The notes beneath the pieces were generated by a model that had not been told where the DNA came from, searched no databases, and saw only the letters and a list, made by a program, of their open reading frames with translations. A program made the position numbers and the translations under genes. 64,000 bases of DNA from Byssovorax sp. (GTDB lineage Bacteria > Myxococcota_A > Polyangia > Polyangiales > Polyangiaceae). Shown here piece after piece: positions 8,585 to 16,523 of this stretch. The stretch covers positions 62,001-126,000 of the forward strand of contig JANYGI010000047.1 of NCBI GenBank assembly GCA_025362495.1, given 5' to 3'. The first letter of the stretch is position 1. Every line of letters begins with the position of its first letter.

Positions 8585-10456
8585 TTATGCCACGGACGCG
8601 CGGTGAGGCGTCCCAGCCATTCTGGAGCGGCGTCCACGACGACGAAGCGGGGCAATCAGGCCGACCAGGGCGAGCGCGAGCACCGAGAAGCGAGGCGCGA
8701 TGCGCCGCTTGCCCCGGGCGCCGAAGGCCGAGCAATCGCTGCTTCCGCCGCTGCAGTTGAGATCGCCGCCGCCGCTGTCGCAGCTGTCTCCGCCCGACGA
8801 GCCGCTGCAGCTATCGCCGCTCGAGGATCCGTCGCAGCCATTGCCGCTGGACGAGTCGCCGGAGCAGGAGTCACTGCTGCTCGAATCGCCCGAGCACGAG
8901 CCGGAAGACGTATCGCTGCTGCCGTCGCAGCTGTCGCTGCTGCTGGTGTCCGAGGTATCGACCGTTCCAGAGCAACCGCAGCTCGTGTCGAGCGGTTGGG
9001 TGTTGATCGTCCCCGATCCGCTGGAGTCGTTGCTGCCGCCAACCTGCCCGGAACCGACTCCGCCAGAGACGTTGGAGCCGCCCGACCCCGCGAAGATCGG
9101 GCCGCCGGTGCCGCTAGCGCCGCTGGAAGAGACAGTGACGCCGCCGCTCATTCCACCGCTCGTGGCGCCCGTCGCTCCGGTGGTGCTCCCGCCGCCGCAG
9201 CCGGCGATGTCGAGGCTCTTCGCCGTGCGAACGGGGGATACCGGGTCTCCTCCATTGAAGACGAGAGGCCAGTCGGCGCCGGCCTTTCCTGCGGGGATCT
9301 GCGACGATTGCCGCGTGATCCAGGTATCGGTCGGGTAAAGGCCCGAGAGCGCCACCGCGAGATCGTCGGCGACGCCGCCACAGCGCAGCTTCGCAGGATC
9401 GACGCCGCCGACTGGCACCGACTCCACGCACGCGGGCGCGGGGTCGACGATGCCCAGATCGGCCCGCGCGCAGCTCGCGGCCACGGGCGAGCTCGACGTC
9501 AGCGCGACCGCGGCGCTCGCGATGCACGGCGCCGGGTCGACGAGGCTGTCGCCATACGCGGCAGCGCGATCGAAGAAGGCCGTGACGAGCCCATCAATCG
9601 ACGCGGTGCCCCCCGCGATAGAGAGGTTGGTGGCGAGCGGCGTCGGCCCGGCGCACTCGGTCAGCAGACCATCGCTCCCCTCCGCGGCGAGGACCGAGGC
9701 GCGCGCGTCGGCGTAATTGCTCTTCTTCGCCTTGGCGTCCCACGCGAGATCGGCGGGCGGGAGAGTCACGGGGACGCTCCCGCCGACGGTCGCGCGGCCA
9801 GCGCCGATCATGAAGCTCGTGACGAGGAGCGGCGTCGTACCGGCGTGCGTGAGGGCGAGCGGGAGCAGCGGCGGCGCGCCGGGCATGGCGACCCGCAGCG
9901 TGCGCGTGATGGCCGACCCACCGGGCGCGACGAAGCGCACCGCGACGAAGCGGACGCCGCCGAGCGCGCCGAGCGACGTCGCGAGCGCGGGCGAGAGATC
10001 GAGCCCACCCTTCGCGGCCCACAGCGCCACGGCGCCGGCGTCGTCGAGCACGACGAGGTCGTCGACGGGCAGGCTCTTGGTGTGCGCGACCTGTCCTGCG
10101 AGGTCGAAGACGTTCGCGGGCCCCGCCTCGCCGGGGCAATACGGGCTCTCGTCGGTGGGAGGAAATAGGCGCGGCGCCGTCGCGACCTCGAGCGCCTCGA
10201 ACCACGCGTCGGACGAGAAATCGAGCGACGATCCCGGCGGCGCGGGGACGATGATGCCAACGTTGCCGGCCGCCGCGTCGAAGCGGAGGCTCGTCCATAT
10301 CGTCGTCCGATCCGGCCCGACCGAGACCGCGACACGCTGCTCGATGGGCTCGAGCGCGCCACTCGAAATCCAGGCTCCCGAGGCGCGCGCGTGCCCCGAC
10401 AAGCTCACCACGAGCACCGCGAGAGAAGCGCCTGCAAAGGCCCGCCTACCACCCAT
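8585..10456 (-). CDS. DUF2330-type exported protein with Cys/Ser/Gly-rich C terminus and anchor
   Basis: The product has 624 residues. It has a signal peptide (GASLAVLVVSLSGHARA) and a region starting ASGAWISSGALEPIEQRV that matches my recollection of DUF2330 proteins. A low-complexity stretch of about 100 residues follows, made of Ser, Gly, Asp and regularly placed Cys. The protein ends with a hydrophobic helix (SVLALALVGLIAPL) and an Arg-rich tail (RRRGRRSR). This Cys, hydrophobic, Arg-cluster ending resembles MYXO-CTERM-like surface-sorting tails. The function is unknown; a cell-surface protein is likely. The reading frame could extend 70 codons upstream, but the signal peptide fixes the start at 10456. 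It is divergent from a MerR gene. Confidence 0.75.
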   Translation of the reverse strand: MGGRRAFAGASLAVLVVSLSGHARASGAWISSGALEPIEQRVAVSVGPDRTTIWTSLRFDAAAGNVGIIVPAPPGSSLDFSSDAWFEALEVATAPRLFPPTDESPYCPGEAGPANVFDLAGQVAHTKSLPVDDLVVLDDAGAVALWAAKGGLDLSPALATSLGALGGVRFVAVRFVAPGGSAITRTLRVAMPGAPPLLPLALTHAGTTPLLVTSFMIGAGRATVGGSVPVTLPPADLAWDAKAKKSNYADARASVLAAEGSDGLLTECAGPTPLATNLSIAGGTASIDGLVTAFFDRAAAYGDSLVDPAPCIASAAVALTSSSPVAASCARADLGIVDPAPACVESVPVGGVDPAKLRCGGVADDLAVALSGLYPTDTWITRQSSQIPAGKAGADWPLVFNGGDPVSPVRTAKSLDIAGCGGGSTTGATGATSGGMSGGVTVSSSGASGTGGPIFAGSGGSNVSGGVGSGQVGGSNDSSGSGTINTQPLDTSCGCSGTVDTSDTSSSDSCDGSSDTSSGSCSGDSSSSDSCSGDSSSGNGCDGSSSGDSCSGSSGGDSCDSGGGDLNCSGGSSDCSAFGARGKRRIAPRFSVLALALVGLIAPLRRRGRRSRMAGTPHRASVA

Positions 10457-10613
10457 GACCTCGTGCCATCGCAAGCGTCGTGCCCGGAGTGAGCTCGACC
10501 GGCCGGCGTGAAAAGTACCGTGATTCAAGCCTTTGCGCGGGGTCACCCGCTCGATGGGTGTGAACGCCTGCTGATGCGTAGCGGCGTTCCCGAGTGACGC
10601 AAAAGCACCACGG

Positions 10614-10638
10614 TCAAGCCCGGACTCGCGAGGGTTGA
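10614..10638. promoter_or_regulatory. Possible MerR operator
   Basis: TCAAGCCC and GGGTTGA form an imperfect inverted repeat with a 10-base centre, lying 13-37 bases before the MerR start codon. MerR proteins bind such dyads between the -35 and -10 elements of their own promoter. The match is imperfect and only positional support exists. Confidence 0.3.
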
Positions 10639-10650
10639 TCCCCGAAGGCG

Positions 10651-11262
10651 ATGCCCCTACGGTCACCTGACAACACCGTGGCCAACCCCGTGAAAACCCA
10701 GCACTCCGCCTCGGCCGCCGATGACGGCTCGCTGCTGACGACCGGCGAGATGGCCCGCTGTTCGAACAACACCCTGCGAACGGTTCGCTTCTACGAAGAA
10801 GAAGGCATCCTCCGGCCGGCGCGTCGCACCGACGGCGGGCACCGCCTCTTCCCGCGGAGCGAGCTCGATCGCCTCATGCTCATCACCGACATGCGGCTCG
10901 CGGGCCTCTCGCTCGACGAGATCAAGCGCATCCTCGAGGTGAAGCAGACCGGCATCTCCGGGAGCGAGGCCGCGCTGCAAGCGACGCAGGTGCTGAGCGG
11001 GCGCATCGAAGAGCTGCGCGACAAGCTCCTCGTGCTCACGCGCCTGCGTGAAGATCTCGCGGCGACGACCGACATCATGACGGCGTGCGTGACGTGCCAC
11101 AACACGCAGTTCCCTTCGTCGTGCGCCTCGTGCAGCGTCATGGCCTCGCCGGCCACGCTGCCGCGGAGCATGCGTGTGCTGTGGTCGACCGCCACGAACG
11201 GCGCGACGCAGACGAGCGCGGCGCCGCCGAAGACCAGCGGCTCGGGCAATGGCCACGCATGA
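10651..11262 (+). CDS. MerR family transcriptional regulator with C-terminal Cys cluster
   Basis: A 203-residue protein. After a disordered N terminus, residues 28-95 are a MerR winged helix (LTTGEMARC, NNTLRTVRFYEEEGIL, the GHRLF wing). A long dimerisation helix follows (LSGRIEELRDKLLVLTRLREDL). Then comes a Cys motif of the form CxxC-x8-CxxC (residues ~148-163: CVTC ... CASC), which could bind a metal or a redox cofactor, and a Ser/Thr/Ala-rich tail. The start is uncertain; GTG codons at 10678 and 10690 would shorten only the disordered part. It lies 26 bases upstream of folE in the same direction and may control the folE-SDR pair. The inducer is unknown. Confidence 0.85.
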   Translation: MPLRSPDNTVANPVKTQHSASAADDGSLLTTGEMARCSNNTLRTVRFYEEEGILRPARRTDGGHRLFPRSELDRLMLITDMRLAGLSLDEIKRILEVKQTGISGSEAALQATQVLSGRIEELRDKLLVLTRLREDLAATTDIMTACVTCHNTQFPSSCASCSVMASPATLPRSMRVLWSTATNGATQTSAAPPKTSGSGNGHA

Positions 11263-11288
11263 TCAGCGACGTCTGCTGACGGGGCAGA

Positions 11289-11870
11289 ATGATTGATCGA
11301 GCAGCAGCCGCACGGGCGATTGAAGACTTCCTGCGAGCCCTCGGGCACGAGCCCGAGGGCGAGCTCGCCGGGACCGGTGAGCGCGTCGCTGACGCGTGGG
11401 CCGACGACCTCCTCGAAGGCGAGGCCATCGACGCCGCGGCGCTGCTCCGCGAGGGCGCGCTCGACCTCGACGCGGAAGGGAGCGGGCTCGTCCTCGTGCG
11501 TGATCTCGCCGTGACGACCATGTGCCCGCATCACCTCCTGCCGGCGCACGGCACGGCCACCGTCGCGTACATGCCGGGCGCCCGCGTCGCGGGCATCGGC
11601 ACCATCGCGCACGTGGTCGACGTGCTCGCCCACCGCCTCACGCTGCAGGAGCGCATCAGCGACGACGTCGTCGCGCTGCTCGTGCACGAGCTCGGCGCCC
11701 GCGGCGCGCTCTGTCGCCTGGCCCTCACTCACTCGTGCCTGATCGCGCGCGGGGAGCGCAAGACAGGCTCGATCGTCGAGACGCTCGCCGTCGCCGGCAC
11801 CTTCGCTGTCGCCTCGCCCGATCGCGATCTCGCGTTCCTCGCGCTCGCCAGTCACGGGAGGCTCGCCTGA
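11289..11870 (+). CDS. folE: GTP cyclohydrolase I family protein (FolE-like, divergent)
   Basis: FolE converts GTP to dihydroneopterin triphosphate, the entry to folate and pterins. The 193-residue product keeps the zinc and catalytic residues: C79, H81 and H82 in the MCPHHLLP motif, Q120 in LQERIS, and H148 and C150 in the THSCLIARG motif. The segment that in E. coli FolE reads S135-K136...R139 and holds the GTP triphosphate is here G104-T105...H108, so two or three phosphate-binding residues are replaced. The catalytic zinc site is therefore kept while substrate binding may differ. It is followed without a gap by an SDR whose start overlaps its stop codon. Either a paralogous pterin enzyme or a GCH-I with another substrate would fit. 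Confidence 0.8.
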   Translation: MIDRAAAARAIEDFLRALGHEPEGELAGTGERVADAWADDLLEGEAIDAAALLREGALDLDAEGSGLVLVRDLAVTTMCPHHLLPAHGTATVAYMPGARVAGIGTIAHVVDVLAHRLTLQERISDDVVALLVHELGARGALCRLALTHSCLIARGERKTGSIVETLAVAGTFAVASPDRDLAFLALASHGRLA

Positions 11871-12562
11871 GCGACGTCGCGGTCGTCACCGGCGCGACGC
11901 GCGGCATCGGCCTCGCGACGGCGCACGCGTTCGCGCGCCGCGGCCTCTCCGTCGCGCTCCTCGGCCACCCCGGCGAGCGCCTCGAGAGCGCGGCCGCCGA
12001 GGTCGGCACGAGCGCCTCGAACGGCGCCGTGGCGCTGGCCTTCGCCTGCGACGTCGCCTCGGAGATCGACGTCACGCGGGCCTCCACTGCGATCCTCGCG
12101 TCGCTGGGCGCGCCTCGCGTCGTCGTCAACAACGCGGGGATCGTGCGCCGCGGCCAGCTCGTCCACGAGACGCGACCCGCCGAATGGGACGAGGTCATCG
12201 CCGTGAATTTGCGCGGACCGTTCCTGATCTCGCGTGCGTTCTTGCCTGCCATGCTCGCGGCGCGGCGCGGGCGCTTCGTTCATGTCGCGAGCATCTCCGC
12301 GACGATCGGGAGCCCGGGCGCGGCGTCGTACTCCGCCTCGAAATGGGGCCTCGTCGGCCTGTCGAAGAGCCTCGCCGAGGAGCTGCGCGGGACAGGCCTC
12401 GGCTCGATCGCGATCCTCCCGGGATCGGTCGACACCGAGATGCTCGTCGGCAGCGGCTTTCCCCCGCAAATGACGGCCGACGACGTGGCCGCGATGATCG
12501 TTCACGCCGGACTCGACGCGCCCGACGCGCTGACGGGCTCCGCCGTCGAGATGTTCGGCTGA
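11867..12562 (+). CDS. Short-chain dehydrogenase/reductase, probable CTG start
   Basis: A 231-residue classical SDR: NAD(P)-binding TGATRGIGLAT at the N terminus, NNAG near residue 80, catalytic Ser in VASISATIGS, then YSASK with catalytic Tyr and Lys. No ATG, GTG or TTG in this frame lies close upstream of the Rossmann motif. The only sensible start is CTG at 11867, overlapping the folE stop (CTGA) and preceded by GGGAGG at a 5-base spacing, ideal for initiation and translational coupling. Together with FolE the obvious hypothesis is a pteridine or sepiapterin-type reductase, but the sequence itself resembles general 3-oxoacyl-ACP reductase-like SDRs, so the substrate is undetermined. Confidence 0.85.
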   Translation: MSDVAVVTGATRGIGLATAHAFARRGLSVALLGHPGERLESAAAEVGTSASNGAVALAFACDVASEIDVTRASTAILASLGAPRVVVNNAGIVRRGQLVHETRPAEWDEVIAVNLRGPFLISRAFLPAMLAARRGRFVHVASISATIGSPGAASYSASKWGLVGLSKSLAEELRGTGLGSIAILPGSVDTEMLVGSGFPPQMTADDVAAMIVHAGLDAPDALTGSAVEMFG

Positions 12563-12602
12563 CGACCCGAGGCGCTGACTGGTCTGCGAAGGCCGCGCAG
12601 CG

Positions 12603-12611
12603 TGCTAGCAT
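12603..12611 (+). promoter_or_regulatory. Extended -10 element for a leaderless LON-domain mRNA
   Basis: TGCTAGCAT (TGn plus TAGCAT) ends 7 bases before the GTG start of the next gene, which has no Shine-Dalgarno sequence. The distance puts transcription start at or next to the start codon. A convincing -35 was not found. Confidence 0.4.
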
Positions 12612-12618
12612 CGGGCGC

Positions 12619-13287
12619 GTGGAATCGCCCCTCTCCGGTAAACTCCGCGATCTCGGCCCGGCGCTCGCCGCTCTGCCGATCTTCCCCCTGACGACTGTGC
12701 TCTTCCCTGGAGCGATGTTACCGCTCCACATCTTCGAGCCCCGCTACCGCACGATGATCCGCGATGTCCTCGACACGCACCAGGCGCTCGCCGTCGTGAT
12801 GGTGACGGATCCCGACATCACCGACGCGCACGGTCACCCGCAGATCGCCTCGATCGCCGGCGTCGGGATGATCATGGACTACGCGGAGCTGCCCAGCGGG
12901 CGCTTCAACATCCTCATCCGCGGCCGCGCGCGCGTGCGCCTTCAGGAGCTGCCGTTCGGCTCGAAGCCCTACCGCCAGGCCCGCGCGACGATCATCGATC
13001 CTCTCGCCGGCGAGGTCCCGTCGACGGATCTCTCGGCGCTGATCTCGTCGGCGACGGCCTTCGCGCAGCGGGTCCGCGAGCGAGATCCGAGCTTCGAGTT
13101 CCCCCTGCCGAAAGACGCGCCGGCCAGCCTGATCGCCGATCTCTGCGCCCACCATCTGATCCTCGACGCCCGGGAGCGGCAAGCCATTCTCGAGACGCTC
13201 GACACCGCCGATCGCGTCCGCAAAGTGGCCGCGTCGCTGGCGGTGCAGCGCATGGCGCTCGCCCACGATCCGATGGATATCAACTGA
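12619..13287 (+). CDS. LON peptidase substrate-binding domain protein
   Basis: A 222-residue stand-alone LON N-terminal domain with no AAA or protease part. The signatures are LPIFPLTTVLFPGAMLPLHIFEPRYR near the start and LPSGRFNILIRGRARVRL in the centre. The domain binds unfolded peptides in Lon; stand-alone versions are widespread and their role is unclear. The GTG start is chosen because the conserved LPIFPL strand begins 20 residues later and an extended -10 element sits just upstream. Longer reading frames in the region come from the preceding SDR in another frame. It is followed after 58 bases by the polyol dehydrogenase gene. Confidence 0.85.
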   Translation: MESPLSGKLRDLGPALAALPIFPLTTVLFPGAMLPLHIFEPRYRTMIRDVLDTHQALAVVMVTDPDITDAHGHPQIASIAGVGMIMDYAELPSGRFNILIRGRARVRLQELPFGSKPYRQARATIIDPLAGEVPSTDLSALISSATAFAQRVRERDPSFEFPLPKDAPASLIADLCAHHLILDARERQAILETLDTADRVRKVAASLAVQRMALAHDPMDIN

Positions 13288-13345
13288 TCCCCGTCCACGC
13301 CCGACGGCCTCGACGCGGCCCCGTTGCCATCGTATGCGACAGCGC

Positions 13346-14356
13346 ATGAAGGCAGCCGTCCTCGAGGCCGTGAAGAAGATCACCGTGCGCACCGACGTCG
13401 CCGAGCCCACGCTCGGCCCGAAGGACGTGCTCGTGCGCTCGAAAGCGTGCGGCATCTGCGGGACTGACGTGCACATCTGGGAGGGCGATTTCTTCCCGAC
13501 GTTCCCGCTGATCCCGGGGCACGAGCTCGCGGGTGAGATCGTCGCGATCGGGGCCGAGGTCACCGATCTCGCCCCCGGTGATCGGGTGATGGTCGATCCG
13601 ACGGTGACCTGTGAAGAGTGCCACTTCTGCATGATCAACCGGCAGAACCACTGCTTGAAGTGGAACGCCGTCGGCGTCACCCGCGACGGTGGCTTCGCCG
13701 AGTACGTCAAGGTCCCCGCGAAGAACTGCTATCGCTTCGCGAACGTGTCGTTCAGCGCGGCGGCCTTCTGCGAGCCGCTCGCGTGCGTGGTCTTCGGCCA
13801 GGATCGCGCGAAGATCGACCTCGGATCCGAGGTGCTCATCCTCGGCGCCGGGCCGATTGGCCAGCTCCACATCCAGGCTTGCCGCGCCAACGGGGCCGCC
13901 TCGATCACCGTGGTCGACGTCATGGAGTCCAAGCTCGATCTCGCGCGGCAGCACGGCGCCAGCGACACGGTCATCGCCGACAACGCCCTCGAAGAGAAGC
14001 TCCGCAAGGTCGCTCGCTATGGCTTCGACGTCGTCATCGACGCGACGGGCGTCGCGAAAGTGCTGGGCGACTCGCTGAAATACGTCAAACCCGGCGGCAA
14101 GTACCTGGTCTTCGGCGTCTGCGGGCCAAGCGACTTGGTCGAGATATCGCCCTTCGAGATTTACCGCCGTGATCTCGAGATCATCGGCAGCTTCGCCATC
14201 CGCCGCACCTACGACCGCGCCTTCAAGCTGATGGAGCACGGGGTGGTGAAGGTCGACAAGCTGATCCACGAGGCGATGCCGATCGAGGAGCTGCCGCGCG
14301 GGCTCGATCTGATGAAGCGCGGCGCGGCGCAGATGAAGCTCCAGATCATCTGGTGA
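13346..14356 (+). CDS. Zinc-dependent alcohol/polyol dehydrogenase
   Basis: A 336-residue medium-chain dehydrogenase. The catalytic zinc ligands are in CGICGTD and the GHE motif (PGHELAGEIV). The structural zinc lobe CEECHFCMINRQNHC has the four Cys in the usual spacing, and the Rossmann fold shows LGAGPIGQLH. The family oxidises sugar alcohols such as sorbitol, xylitol or arabitol with NAD(P). Its stop codon overlaps the start of a xylulokinase (GTGA), so a ketose such as xylulose is the most likely product. An ATG 12 bases upstream (13334) is an alternative start; neither has a good Shine-Dalgarno sequence. Substrate choice is inference from context. Confidence 0.9.
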   Translation: MKAAVLEAVKKITVRTDVAEPTLGPKDVLVRSKACGICGTDVHIWEGDFFPTFPLIPGHELAGEIVAIGAEVTDLAPGDRVMVDPTVTCEECHFCMINRQNHCLKWNAVGVTRDGGFAEYVKVPAKNCYRFANVSFSAAAFCEPLACVVFGQDRAKIDLGSEVLILGAGPIGQLHIQACRANGAASITVVDVMESKLDLARQHGASDTVIADNALEEKLRKVARYGFDVVIDATGVAKVLGDSLKYVKPGGKYLVFGVCGPSDLVEISPFEIYRRDLEIIGSFAIRRTYDRAFKLMEHGVVKVDKLIHEAMPIEELPRGLDLMKRGAAQMKLQIIW

Positions 14357-15894
14357 GCGCCATGGATCTCCTCGTCGGTCTCGACGTCGGCACGAGCGGC
14401 CTCAAGGCGATTGCCATTGACCGGGATCGCGGTCACGTCGTCGCGCAGGCCGCGCACGACTACCCGCTCTCCACCCCGCGCCCCTGCTGGGCCGAGCAGG
14501 AGTCCACCGATTTCGAGGAGGGCGCCGTCTTCGCCCTCCGCGCGCTCGTCGAGCAGCTCGGCCCGAAGAAGGCCTTCATTCGCTCGATCGGCGTCACCGG
14601 GCAGATGCACTCCGCCGTGCTGCTCGACGAGGCGAACCAGCCAGTCCGCCCAGCCATTCTCTGGTGCGACACCCGCACCACCGCCGAGTGCGACGAGATC
14701 CGCGCCACGGTCGGCGAGAATGGTTTGCGCAGCGCCGTGGGCAACCGCGCGCTCGAGGGGTTCACCCTCCCCAAGCTGCTCTGGGTGCGCAAGCACGAGC
14801 CCGAGGTCTGGTCCCGCGTCCGCAAGGTGCTGATGCCCAAGGACTTCATCAATCACCGCCTCACCGGCGAGCTCGGCGCCGACGTGAGCGACGCCTCGGG
14901 GACACTGCTGTTCGACCCCGGGGCGCGCCGCTGGAGCGCGACGATGCTCAACGCCTTCGAGCTCCCCGCGTCGCTCTTTCCCGACGTGGGCGAGTCCGCG
15001 GCTCGGCTCGGGCGGCTCACCCCCGACATGGCCCTTCTCACCGGTCTCCCCGGTGGCATTCCGGTCGCGCGCGGCGCCGCCGACAACGCCGCCGGCGCGG
15101 TGGGCCTCGGCGTCGTCCGCGCCGGCCGCGCCATGGCCTCCATCGGCACGAGCGGCGTCGTCCTGGCGCAGACCGAGGGCTACGCCGTCGAAGAGCAGAT
15201 GCGCTTGCACGCCTTCTGCCACGCTGTCCCCGAGCAGCACTACGCCATGGGCGTCATGCTCTCTGCCGGCGGCGCGCTCCGCTGGTATCGCGACGTCCTC
15301 GGCGACGGCGAGCGCCTGGCGGCCGAGCTGCAGCAGGTCAATCCCTACGACGTCATCACCGACACGGCGAGCACGGCGCGCGCCGGAGCGGGCGGCGTGG
15401 TGTTCCTGCCTTATCTCATGGGCGAGCGAACCCCCCACAACGACGCTGCGGCCCGCGGCGCCCTGATCGGCCTGACGGCGCGCACCACCAAGGCCGACAT
15501 CTCGCGCGCGGTGCTCGAAGGCATCACGTTCGGCCTCGCCGACTCGCTCGATCTGATCCGCGAGACGAACCCCGGCGCCGCCGCGGAGATCCGGCTCACC
15601 GGCGGCGGCGCGCACAGCGTGTTCTGGCGGCAATTGATGGCCGACGTGTTCGACACGCCGGTCGTCGTCACCAGCTCCACGGAGGGCCCCGCCTTCGGCG
15701 CAGCGCTGCTCGGCGGGGTGGCAGCGGGCATGTTCACCTCGGTCGAAGAGGCGGCCGACGCGCTCGTCCACGTGACGAAGCGCGTCTTGCCCGAGCCGGC
15801 CACCGCGACGCGCTACCGCGAAATCCACGCGATCTACCGCGGCCTTTACGCGGATCTGAAGGAGCGATTCCGCGCCCTCGGCCGGCTCGAATAG
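14353..15894 (+). CDS. xylB: Xylulokinase (FGGY family)
   Basis: The enzyme phosphorylates D-xylulose with ATP. The 513-residue product shows both FGGY domains: the phosphate-binding start LLVGLDVGTSGLKAIAID, the substrate-loop motif VTGQMHSAVLLD near residue 80, the catalytic Asp region (GAADNAAGAVG), and the C-terminal adenosine signature RLTGGGAHSVFWRQLMAD. The length matches XylB. The GTG start overlaps the dehydrogenase stop; an ATG 9 bases on is an alternative. The pair forms a two-step route from a pentitol to xylulose 5-phosphate and the pentose phosphate pathway. No dedicated sugar-alcohol transporter is next to it, but a sugar ABC transporter lies 4-12 kb away. Confidence 0.9.
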   Translation: MSAMDLLVGLDVGTSGLKAIAIDRDRGHVVAQAAHDYPLSTPRPCWAEQESTDFEEGAVFALRALVEQLGPKKAFIRSIGVTGQMHSAVLLDEANQPVRPAILWCDTRTTAECDEIRATVGENGLRSAVGNRALEGFTLPKLLWVRKHEPEVWSRVRKVLMPKDFINHRLTGELGADVSDASGTLLFDPGARRWSATMLNAFELPASLFPDVGESAARLGRLTPDMALLTGLPGGIPVARGAADNAAGAVGLGVVRAGRAMASIGTSGVVLAQTEGYAVEEQMRLHAFCHAVPEQHYAMGVMLSAGGALRWYRDVLGDGERLAAELQQVNPYDVITDTASTARAGAGGVVFLPYLMGERTPHNDAAARGALIGLTARTTKADISRAVLEGITFGLADSLDLIRETNPGAAAEIRLTGGGAHSVFWRQLMADVFDTPVVVTSSTEGPAFGAALLGGVAAGMFTSVEEAADALVHVTKRVLPEPATATRYREIHAIYRGLYADLKERFRALGRLE

Positions 15895-15898
15895 CCGG
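15882..15898 (+). terminator. Short hairpin at the end of xylB
   Basis: CCGGCT pairs with AGCCGG around a 5-base loop, spanning the xylB stop codon, followed by TTAGTTGG. The stem has only 6 base pairs and the T-run is weak. Confidence 0.35.
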
Positions 15899-15938
15899 TT
15901 AGTTGGCCCCGCCCGCGCGCGCCGGGAACGATCCGCGC

Positions 15939-16523
15939 ATGCGAGGCCTCGTCCGCTTTTTCTGGTTCAGCGTGGCGCTGCTCCTCGTCGCCGTGGCCGC
16001 GGGCGCTGTGCTCCCGCATTACGCCGTCGAGCTCCAGGGCCCGCACGTGGCGCGGCGCTCGTCAGCCAACCTCGACGAGGAGCTGGGTGGCGTGATCGAG
16101 ACGGCCCTCGACAAGTCGAAGCCCGACAACGTCGATGCGGCGCTCGATTTCTCGCTCTCGGCGACGGACAAGTTCCTCTTCTTCGGGCTCTCGCACCCGA
16201 CGAGCAAGCTCTTCACGACCACGCCGCGCGAGGGCAACTGCATCGAGTACGCCGAGCTGTTTGCCCGGATTTTCGAGCGCACCGCCAGGGGCGCTCACCT
16301 CGACGCGAGGGTGTTCGTGATCCACAGCGACAAGGCCCGTCTGTTCGGCGTGAAGCTGCCGTTTCGCGGCTGGAGCGACCACGAGTGGGTGATGATCGAG
16401 GATCGCTCCGCCGGCCCGAAGGAAGAGACGCGGCGGCTCTTCGTGGATCCGACGCTCCACGACGCGCGCCTCGGCTGGGATATCGAGACCAACGTCAAGG
16501 GCACCGTCGCGCTGCCGCGCTGA
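15939..16523 (+). CDS. Membrane-anchored transglutaminase-like (papain-fold) protein
   Basis: A 194-residue protein with one N-terminal membrane segment (FFWFSVALLLVAVAAGAVL) and a domain outside the membrane. A Cys-His-Asp triad in the spacing of transglutaminase-like proteins is visible: C101 in EGNCIEYAELFARIF, H148 in SDHEWVMIED and D170 in FVDPTLHD. Bacterial members are proteases, amidases or crosslinking enzymes. I base the assignment on this triad and its flanking residues, not on a family match, so it is moderate. The ATG at 15939 starts directly at the membrane segment; a TTG at 15903 would add 12 residues of low-complexity sequence. Its last 29 bases overlap the convergent HAD gene. 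Confidence 0.65.
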   Translation: MRGLVRFFWFSVALLLVAVAAGAVLPHYAVELQGPHVARRSSANLDEELGGVIETALDKSKPDNVDAALDFSLSATDKFLFFGLSHPTSKLFTTTPREGNCIEYAELFARIFERTARGAHLDARVFVIHSDKARLFGVKLPFRGWSDHEWVMIEDRSAGPKEETRRLFVDPTLHDARLGWDIETNVKGTVALPR

